Shown here piece after piece: positions 58,510 through 64,000 of a stretch of DNA of 64,000 nucleotides (within the stretch, counting starts at the first letter, position 1; each line of letters starts with the position of its first letter). The translations under genes and the position numbers were made by a program. The notes below the pieces were generated by a model that was not told where the DNA came from, made no database searches, and saw only the letters and a list, made by a program, of their open reading frames with translations. The DNA is from Planctomycetota bacterium (GTDB lineage: Bacteria > Planctomycetota > UBA1135 > GCA-002686595). The stretch covers positions 372,001 through 436,000 of the forward strand of contig JADJLZ010000001.1 in the NCBI GenBank assembly GCA_016709875.1, given 5' to 3'.

Positions 58510-60461
58510 CTACTTCGAGCCTCCGAGCTTGGCGAGCGCCGCTTGCACTTCGGCCGCGAGGCCCGTGCTCTTGGTCGCTTCGAGCGCTTTCAGGATCGCG
58601 GACAGGCGCTGGCGTTCGGCCGCCGCGCGCGTACCCTGCGCGTCCTCGAGATCGCTCTCGAGCGAGGCCGCGACTCGTGCGCCTCGCCGTCGACCTCGCT
58701 TCCGGCGTAGCGCGTGCCGATCGCGAGCGCGCGATCGCGGCAGCGCTGGTACAGCTCGGGCAGGCGAAAGAACTTCGCGCGCTCGATGTCGGCGCGCACG
58801 AGGCGCAACTCGGAGAGGCCCTGCTGCACGAGGCGCGAACGCGCCTCCTCGGCCTCCTTCACCAGCAATTCCTCGAAGGGATAGTCGTCGAGCAGCGACT
58901 TCCACAGCCGCAGGCACTCGCCCAGGTCGCCCTTGCGCTCGGCCGCGCGCGCATCGTGCGCGACGTTGCCCGCCTCGCGGCGCTCGTCGCGGAAATCGGT
59001 CTGGAGCGCGAGCTCGGCGGGCGCCTCTGCGAACTCGAGCGCGACGCGCACGCCGCTCTCCTCGCGCACGGCCTTGACCGAGAAGGGCGCGCCGCAGCGC
59101 AGCGCGACGAGGTCGTGGCCCGTGCCGAAGAGCAGCGTGCCCACGCCCGCGCGCTCGAAATCGCCCGCGCCGTGCGAGCGGTAGCCCGAGTCCTTGCCGC
59201 TCTTCTCGGCGCCCAGCGAAGCGATGCCCTCGCGCGCGAGGTCGCCGTCGACGAGCAGCGAGAGGTGGCGGCTCGCCGCCTCCCCGGGTGCGGGCACGAC
59301 CAGGATGCGCGCTCCGTCCGCGCGCGCGGCAATCGACACGGCGCCGGCTTCGCCTTCGCGCACGAACTCGAGTGCGCTGAAGAGCACGCGCGCGCCGCGC
59401 GCGAGCAGGCCCAGGCTGTGCGGATCCCCGTGCAGCAGGAGGCGCGCCTCGCCGGCCTCGGCTGCGGGCTTGCTCGCCGGTCCGCGCACGAGCAGGCTGA
59501 CGTCGTCGAAGTCCGCGCGAGCGCCGCTCTTCGAGCGCGCGTCGACCACGACGCAGGCGCGGTCGTAGCCCGGCGGCACGTCGGCGGCGATCTCGACCGC
59601 ACCCGCGCCCGAACCCTCCTCGGCGGGCCGGCTCCAGGCGATGAAGGGCGCGCACAGCCCCGGATCGGCCGCTGCGTGTCCGAATTCGAGGCCCACGCGC
59701 ATGCGCACTCCCTCGCCCGCGCGCAGGCTCGCGCGCGCGACGAGTTCCTTCTCCGCCGGCGCCGCGACCGCCTTCGAGCGCGCGCGCGCCCACTCGTCGG
59801 GTCCAAGCTCGGTGCCCATGCCGTACAGGCCCGTCGCGGCCGCGCGCGGGCTGCGCAGGAAGGCCTGCGGTGCGCCCTCGGCGCCGCTCCAGGAGTCGCG
59901 CTCGGCCTCGAAGGAGGACTCGTCGCCGAGCAGGTTGCCCGGCACGACCTCGACCGGCTTGACCGTCGCCTCGGGGGCGCGCGCGGAGCGGTTGAGCCAC
60001 CACCACACGCCCGCGCCCGCGACGGCGAGCACGAAGACGAGGATGCCCGGCTTGGAGACCTTGCGCGAGCGCGCGAGCAGCTCGGGGCTGATGCGCTCGA
60101 GGCCCTCGCCGCCGCCGGCCTGCGGGATCGAGGCGGAGAACGCCGCGGGAGCCCCCACGGGCGCGCCGATCTCGGTGAACGCGAGCTCGACCGTGCCGAA
60201 AGCGAGCGCGTCGCCCTGCGCGAGGCGCTGTTCGAGCACGCGCTCCCCGTTGACGCGCGTGCCGTTGGTGCTGCCCGTGTCCTTGACGGTCACCCCGAAC
60301 TTGTCGACCGCGAGCTCGGCGTGCGAGCCCGAGACGGAGTTGTCGACGATCTGGAGCGTGTTGCCGGGCTTGCGTCCGACCGTCAGCCCGCTGTCGGGGA
60401 CCGGGATCGTCTCGCCCTTCCGCTCGCCGTTCTCGAAGCGCAAGGAATAGCGCGGTTCCAT
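58510..60461 (-). pseudogene. FHA-domain transmembrane protein with extracytoplasmic jelly-roll, late frameshift
   Basis: The first gene of the pseudopilin operon encodes an FHA domain (about 1-100) with Gly29-Arg30, SGSHAEL (44-50) and TGSTNGT (62-68), the phosphothreonine-binding signature. A transmembrane helix (about 138-156, KPGILVFVLAVAGAGVWWW) separates it from an extracytoplasmic part of about 450 residues. That part opens with a CBM-like jelly-roll (NLLGDESSFEAERDSWSG, about 176-315) and ends in a helical region. At about 58672 the frame changes; the natural end (AASLESDLEDAQ...LAKLGGSK) is in the neighbouring frame, with one base missing. Only the last 50 or so residues are affected. 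The restored length is about 650 aa. It would couple a cytoplasmic phospho-signal to the envelope machine. Confidence 0.78.
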
Positions 60462-60474
60462 CGTCTGGGACGTC

Positions 60475-60484
60475 GGGGGGGGGG
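60475..60484 (-). repeat. C10 homopolymer in the leader of the FHA gene
   Basis: Ten consecutive G on the plus strand (C10 on the coding strand) end 13 bases upstream of the ATG at 60461. There is no Shine-Dalgarno sequence between the tract and the start codon. Such tracts mutate readily in length. Confidence 0.8.
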
Positions 60485-60678
60485 CCGGAGGGTGAAGGAG
60501 GTCGGGGTGAGGGAGGGCCTTCGGCCGGGGCAGCAGGGCTCTACCCGGCCGGACCGCGGCTGTAACGACCGCGGGGCCACCTTGGGGGGACGCAGATCCT
60601 AGCGGCTCGCCCGCTCGCCTGCATCGACGGGTCGCTCGCGTGTTGAGGAATCCAGGTCGCAGGCGTCAGAATCCGCGC

Positions 60679-61470
60679 ATGAGCGAGCGACTGCGTCGAT
60701 TCCTCCTCGCGACCACCCCGGGCCCCGCCTGCGCGGCGGTCCTCGCCCCCGAGGACCTCGAGCACGCCCGGCGAGTCCTGCGCCTCTCGGCCGGCGACCG
60801 GATCGAGGGCATCGACGGGCGCGGGCACGCCTGGGAACTCGAGCTGGGCGCCTTCGAACGCCGCGGCGTGCCGCTGCGCGTCCTGCGCGAGCTCCCCGGC
60901 CAGCTGCGGCCGGGGGAACCCGGCGCGAGCCTGCCCTGGATCGAGGTCGCCGCGAGCCTGCCGAAGGGCGCGCGGGCGGAGGAACTGGTCGGCCGGCTGG
61001 CGCAGCTGGGAGTCGCGCGCTTGGTTCCGCTCGTCGCCGGTCGCAGCGCGGAGGCGGCACGCGAGTTCGGCGGCCACCGCCGCGTGCGGCTGGAACGCCT
61101 CGCCGCCGAGGCGCTCAAGCAATCCGGCCGCCTGTGGTCGCTCGAGATCGCCGAGCCGCTCGAGCTCGCGCAGCTGCTCGCGCTGGCCGAGCGGGAGCTG
61201 CTGCTGCTCTCCCCGCGCACTCCCGAGCGCTTCTTCGATTGGACGGCGGCGCAGTCCGGCCGGAATTGGAGCGCAGAGCGGCCGCTGTGCCTGGTCGCGG
61301 GGCCCGAGGGCGGCTTCTCGGCCCTGGAGCGCGCCGGCCTGCTCGCCCGCGGAGCGCGCGAGCTGTGGCTCGGACCGCACGTGCTGCGCATCGAGACCGC
61401 CTGCGAAGCGGCGGCGGCGGTGCTCGCCGCAGGACTCGGGCGCGCGCCGGCGGCTGGCCCCGGAACCTAG
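60679..61470 (+). CDS. rsmE: 16S rRNA (uracil-1498-N3)-methyltransferase RsmE
   Basis: RsmE methylates U1498 of 16S rRNA in the assembled 30S subunit. The 263-aa protein has an N-terminal PUA-like domain (about 1-80, including EHARRVLRLSAGDRIEGIDG) and the SPOUT knot. Signature motifs are LPKGARAEELVGRLAQLGVARLVPL (about 94-118), the SAM-binding GPEGGFS (208-214) and LGPHVLRIETACEAA (231-245). I chose the ATG at 60679 (MSERLRRFL) over an upstream in-frame codon at 60640, because the first 13 residues of the longer form are unlike the family. It is convergent with radC (3-bp overlap of stops). Confidence 0.93.
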   Translation: MSERLRRFLLATTPGPACAAVLAPEDLEHARRVLRLSAGDRIEGIDGRGHAWELELGAFERRGVPLRVLRELPGQLRPGEPGASLPWIEVAASLPKGARAEELVGRLAQLGVARLVPLVAGRSAEAAREFGGHRRVRLERLAAEALKQSGRLWSLEIAEPLELAQLLALAERELLLLSPRTPERFFDWTAAQSGRNWSAERPLCLVAGPEGGFSALERAGLLARGARELWLGPHVLRIETACEAAAAVLAAGLGRAPAAGPGT

Positions 61471-62090
61471 CGCAGCGCGAAGGCGAGCTGCGTGCGCTCG
61501 CGCAGCGAAACCCAGGCGCTGTCGGCGACGACCACGTGGTCGACGAGGGGCACGCCGAGCAGTTCGCCCGCCTCGTGCAACCGCTGCGTGATCGCGAGGT
61601 CCTCGGCCGAGGGCTCGGGATCGCCCGAGGGATGGTTGTGGACCACGATCAGCGCGCCCGCCCCCTCGCGCAGCGCCGGGCCGAAGACGTCGCGCGGATG
61701 GACGAGGGAGGAGTTCAGCGTGCCCTCGCTGACGAGCAGCGAGCGCATCAGCCGGTGCTTGCCGTCGAGCAGCAGCGCGCAGAAGCGCTCGCGCTCCAGA
61801 CCGCGCAGCTCGGGGATCACGTGCTCCCACACCGCGCGCGGCGTCGGGAAGCGCGCGCGACGCGGCGCGCACGCCCGTTCGACGCGCCGACCCAGTTCGA
61901 AGGCCGCCGCGAGGCGCCTTGCACCGATGGCGTCGAGCCCGCACTCGTCTTGTACCCGCGCGATCGTCCAGCGCGAGAGCCGCGCGAGCCCGACCTCGCG
62001 CACGCGCCGCGCACAGGGCTGATCCGCGCTGATTTTCTCGATCAAATCGAGCTCGGTGAGAGCTCCCAGTTCGTCCGTGGCCGGTTGCAT
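61467..62090 (-). CDS. radC: RadC/JAB-domain protein
   Basis: The 207-aa protein has a helix-hairpin-helix-like N-terminus (about 25-70) and a JAMM/MPN+ metalloprotease-like core with the full zinc signature HNHPSGDPEPSAED (His151, His153, Ser161, Asp164), plus LLDGKHRLM. RadC was once linked to DNA repair in E. coli, but its biochemical function is still unsettled. The ATG at 62090 (MQPATDELGAL) lies 16 bases after the predicted transcription start from an ECF-type promoter motif. Length is typical of the family (about 200-230 aa). Confidence 0.92.
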   Translation of the reverse strand: MQPATDELGALTELDLIEKISADQPCARRVREVGLARLSRWTIARVQDECGLDAIGARRLAAAFELGRRVERACAPRRARFPTPRAVWEHVIPELRGLERERFCALLLDGKHRLMRSLLVSEGTLNSSLVHPRDVFGPALREGAGALIVVHNHPSGDPEPSAEDLAITQRLHEAGELLGVPLVDHVVVADSAWVSLRERTQLAFALR

Positions 62091-62113
62091 CGTTTTCGTC
62101 GCCCCACACAGAA

Positions 62114-62136
62114 GACGCTCGGACCAAGCGAAGGTT
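62114..62136 (-). promoter_or_regulatory. ECF-sigma-type promoter motif upstream of radC
   Basis: Minus-strand AAC, a 16-base spacer and CGTC match the -35/-10 layout of extracytoplasmic-function sigma promoters. The predicted start would be near 62106, leaving a leader of about 15 bases before the radC ATG. A surrounding 36-bp stretch matches the promoter region of the insertion sequence at 32 of 36 positions. Confidence 0.55.
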
Positions 62137-62274
62137 GCGCGTCGCGAACGTTTCTCATTTGGGAGACGCCAACGGATTTGCAGAGTACCTGCACCAAATT
62201 CTCCGGCGTTGCACGGAATCGCCGCCCCGGGAGTTCACCGAAGTAGTCCTTGATGCTCCTCGCTGTCTCCCTAC

Positions 62275-62290
62275 GCGGGTTTCGACCCGC
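62275..62290 (+). other. Short hairpin with TTCG loop
   Basis: GCGGGT, loop TTCG, ACCCGC: a perfect six-base-pair stem ending right before the ATG at 62291. It may be part of a structured RNA or leader, or chance in GC-rich DNA. Confidence 0.4.
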
Positions 62291-62389
62291 ATGACAACGC
62301 TGCCCACCTTTGGGTGGATCCTGCTCGGGCTGTGGGCCGTGGAAGTCCTGATCTTCTTCCTGTCCTACCGCCAGAGTCGGAGTTCCTGA
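62291..62389 (+). CDS. Possible 32-aa single-span membrane peptide
   Basis: The frame encodes a 32-aa peptide with one hydrophobic helix (FGWILLGLWAVEVLIFFLSY) and a basic tail (RQSRSS). The helix-plus-basic-tail pattern is like known small membrane proteins, and a strong terminator lies about 115 bp downstream. There is no ribosome-binding site upstream and the frame is open further 5' to 62135, so translation is unproven. Confidence 0.3.
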   Translation: MTTLPTFGWILLGLWAVEVLIFFLSYRQSRSS

Positions 62390-62502
62390 TCTTTCCTGGA
62401 GGTTGATTGCCCTTCGTCGCGAATCCTGAGCGCGGCGAAAAGCCCTGACTCCAAGCCCGTGGGCGGGGGCTCGCGATCTCGGTCGCGAGCTTTGGGACTT
62501 GC
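62390..62502 (+). ncRNA. Candidate structured RNA or 3' untranslated region
   Basis: This 113-bp stretch has no convincing reading frame. It holds a perfect eight-pair hairpin (62469-62490, GCTCGCGA, loop TCTCGG, TCGCGAGC), enclosed by a possible outer stem (CAAGCCC near 62452 with GGGACTTG at 62494-62501). It ends at the strong terminator that follows. It matches no RNA family I can recall (not SRP, tmRNA or RNase P). It could be a small RNA or the tail of a short plus-strand transcript. Confidence 0.3.
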
Positions 62503-62541
62503 ACAAACGGCCGTGCTCCTGACACGGCCGTTTGTCCTTTT
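62503..62541 (+). terminator. Strong intrinsic terminator
   Basis: A perfect 13-base-pair stem (62503-62515 with 62523-62535) with a 7-base loop CTCCTGA is followed by CCTTTT. The T-tract is on the plus strand only, so it ends a plus-strand transcript even though both flanking genes are on the minus strand. That makes a plus-strand transcript in this gap likely. Confidence 0.8.
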
Positions 62542-62565
62542 AAGGGGCGCTCCCCCTCGCGCCGT

Positions 62566-63174
62566 TCAGCGCTTCTTCGCCAGGGCGCGGGCGCGCGGCT
62601 GGCGCGCGGACTTGCTGGCGGATTTCACGGCAGGCTTGCTGGTGGACTTCGCGGCGACTTTCGGGGCCGGCGCGGCCTGGCGCGGGCTCGGCTGGAGTGT
62701 CCCCTTCTCCTCGGCGGACGGCTTCGCGCTCGCACGCGGCTCGCAGATGCAGGCGAGGACGCGCGCGACCTCCTTGTGGCCGAGCGCGCGGCCCTTGCCC
62801 TTGCGCGCGGAGGAGCGCGCGAAGTCGGAGAGCGTCAGCATCCCGACCAGGCGGCCGTTCTCGACCACGGGCAGGCGGCGCACCTGGCGCGCTTTCATCA
62901 GCTCCGCGGCCTTGGCCGCGTCGGCCTTCGCGCCGATCGAGAAGACCGTGTGCGACATGTGGCGCGCGACCGCAGAGAGGTGCAGCGGTGCGCCCGAGGT
63001 GTAGGCCGCCATGCACACGTCGCGGTCGGTGATCATGCCGACCACCATCCCGGCCGCGTCGACGACGGGCAGGGCTCCCAGATCGTGCTCCCAGAGCAGG
63101 CGAGCGACGCTGGAGAGGGTGTCACCCGGCGTGCAGGCGCGCGGGTTCTTGGTCATGCATTGTTCGACGTTCAT
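62566..63174 (-). CDS. Two-CBS-domain protein with basic C-terminal tail
   Basis: The 202-aa protein has tandem CBS domains (about 1-60: MTKNPRACTPGDTLSSVARLL and LPVVDAAGMVVGMITDRD; about 65-125: LMKARQVRRLPVVENGRLVGMLTLSDF). Such a pair forms a Bateman module that usually binds adenine nucleotides. From about residue 145 the sequence is a Lys/Ala/Pro/Ser-rich tail like histone-H1-type tails, which suggests nucleic acid binding; this is an inference. The ATG at 63174 (MNVEQCMTKN) has GAGGAG at proper spacing. A longer in-frame start is less likely. No effector domain is present. Confidence 0.88.
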   Translation of the reverse strand: MNVEQCMTKNPRACTPGDTLSSVARLLWEHDLGALPVVDAAGMVVGMITDRDVCMAAYTSGAPLHLSAVARHMSHTVFSIGAKADAAKAAELMKARQVRRLPVVENGRLVGMLTLSDFARSSARKGKGRALGHKEVARVLACICEPRASAKPSAEEKGTLQPSPRQAAPAPKVAAKSTSKPAVKSASKSARQPRARALAKKR

Positions 63175-63224
63175 GGGTGGCTCCTCGGTGTGGGAGTCCA
63201 TCCTACCCCGCGCAGCGCGCTCGT

Positions 63225-64000
63225 TCACCTCTCGAGTGCGAGCGCGAGGTCGGAGAGCACGCTCTCGAGCGACTGCCCGGTGCGCTTTTCGAACGTGTCG
63301 GCTGCGCTCTTCTGCTGCTTGCAACCCGCGACCATCTGGTAGGGCACGCGCTCACCGAAGTTGCGGTCGATCCATTCCACCAGCGCGAGGCCCTCGGAAT
63401 AGGCGGTCTGCAGTTGCTCCTCGTCGCCGATCTCAGCCAGGCTCTTCTGCAAGTCCGCGAGCGGCAGGAGCGGCTTGCCGCGCAACCGTTCGCGCGCGTT
63501 CTGCACGCGCTGCGCCCGCGCGGGGAGGCTCTCGTACTCCAGGTACTGCGCCAGGCCTTCGTTCAGCCAGCCCGGGACGCCGGCGCCGCCCGAGGAGGAG
63601 ATGAAGGCGTGCGCGATCTCGTGGCGCAGCACGCGCTCGAGGTCGTTCTTCTCCTTCTGGATGTTCTCGACCGGCACGCGCACCGTGCCGTCGAACAGGC
63701 CGCCGGCCCAGTGGCCGATGCCGGTCGCATCGTGGAAGCCCTCCTTGCGGTACAGCACCACGCGGATCTTGGGCCTCCCTTTTTCGACCGGCCAGGTGTC
63801 GAAGAGCTCGCCGTACTGCTGGTAGGCGCGCTCGAGCAGCGGCGTGATCAGGAACGCGCCGCCGAGCAGGTCGTCGCGGTCGCCGTCGTAGGAGAGGTCG
63901 AAGTGCTCCGAGCTGTCCTTCCAGAAGCCCGCCTCCGACTTCGCGAGACGCTCCATCTGATCCAGGCGCGACTCGATGTCCTTGCGCGCGGGCGCGAGCT
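63225..64000 (-). CDS. Peptidase MA-like (gluzincin) protein, 5' end beyond window
   Basis: The frame ends at 63225 and is still open at the right window edge, so the N-terminus is missing. The visible 258 residues hold a zinc-protease core: RHEIAHAF with the HExxH motif, then GWLNEGLAQYLE with the downstream Glu, the usual peptidase_MA_2 arrangement. The preceding segment (HFDLSYDGDRDDLLGG, KIRVVLYRKEGFHDATGI) also fits that family, in which the domain often follows TPR repeats. An ATG at 63956 exists, but the open frame upstream (LAPARKDIESRLDQ) reads like continued protein. Substrate unknown; extracytoplasmic location likely. Confidence 0.8.
   Translation of the reverse strand, partial: LAPARKDIESRLDQMERLAKSEAGFWKDSSEHFDLSYDGDRDDLLGGAFLITPLLERAYQQYGELFDTWPVEKGRPKIRVVLYRKEGFHDATGIGHWAGGLFDGTVRVPVENIQKEKNDLERVLRHEIAHAFISSSGGAGVPGWLNEGLAQYLEYESLPARAQRVQNARERLRGKPLLPLADLQKSLAEIGDEEQLQTAYSEGLALVEWIDRNFGERVPYQMVAGCKQQKSAADTFEKRTGQSLESVLSDLALALER

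Noticed and set aside
62091..62265. Remnant of the insertion sequence upstream of radC
   Set aside because: Similarity is confined to the ~36-bp promoter region. No inverted repeat or transposase fragment is visible, so a shared promoter is the simpler reading.
62135..62389. An 84-aa gene starting at 62135
   Set aside because: The first 52 codons have ordinary third-position GC, unlike local genes, and no ribosome-binding site. Only the last 32 codons look protein-like.

Overview
The window looks like chromosome of a high-GC, Gram-negative (diderm) bacterium, most likely a planctomycete of the Poly30/Pla163 type. The evidence is the apolipoprotein N-acyltransferase and RND pumps (diderm envelope), very GC-rich third codon positions, a secreted beta-propeller protein with DD(G)xGxxLY repeats, and a C-terminal domain ending in RYYQxWYRDP...NGLxVxW that I associate with planctomycete extracellular proteins. 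The lineage is an inference from these traits. There is no rRNA or tRNA to confirm it.

Layout. 1-3.8 kb (minus): cell-shape genes mreB and mreC (cut by the window edge), preceded by a coiled-coil envelope protein and a small membrane protein. 4.0-6.9 kb (minus): moeA and lnt, translationally coupled. 7.0-15.3 kb (plus): one lipoprotein membrane-fusion protein and two adjacent RND permeases, the second frameshifted. 15.4-19.8 kb (plus): ribH-nusB-ftsY, then an O-antigen-ligase-like protein with a TPR tail (frameshifted) and a small membrane protein. 19.8-21.0 kb (minus): a multi-pass membrane protein. 21.2-23.75 kb (plus): an OmpR-type response regulator and its sensor kinase. 23.75-24.9 kb: an insertion sequence with perfect 24-bp inverted repeats, wedged between the stop codons of two convergent genes. 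24.9-27.5 kb (minus): a PpiD/SurA-like foldase and scpB. 27.6-41.1 kb (minus): secreted proteins, namely a seven-repeat PD40 propeller, a five-copy tandem array of ~1.83-kb units, and a LVIVD-like protein whose signal peptide contains a (CT)10 repeat that puts the gene out of frame. 41.3-43.0 kb: a PpiC-type lipoprotein and a DinB-family protein.

43.0-60.5 kb (minus) is the most striking block. It is a tightly packed, apparently ten-gene operon encoding a type II secretion/type IV pilus-like assembly platform: FHA-transmembrane protein, PilM-PilN fusion, PilO-like protein, TPR protein, then pseudopilins of the GspG, GspH, GspK, GspJ and GspI types, and finally a secreted protein with a DnaJ-type zinc finger. 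The GspK homologue is enormous (1815 aa), and several components carry lectin-like (LamG or jelly-roll) modules. No secretin, ATPase or GspF is present in the window. 60.7-64 kb: rsmE, radC behind an ECF-type promoter motif that recurs in the insertion sequence, a structured intergenic region with a strong terminator, a CBS-domain protein, and a partial peptidase-MA-like protein.

At least five otherwise well-conserved genes carry single-base frameshifts, and the tandem copies differ at homopolymers. Some of these may be long-read consensus errors, so frameshift-based conclusions are given with that caution.
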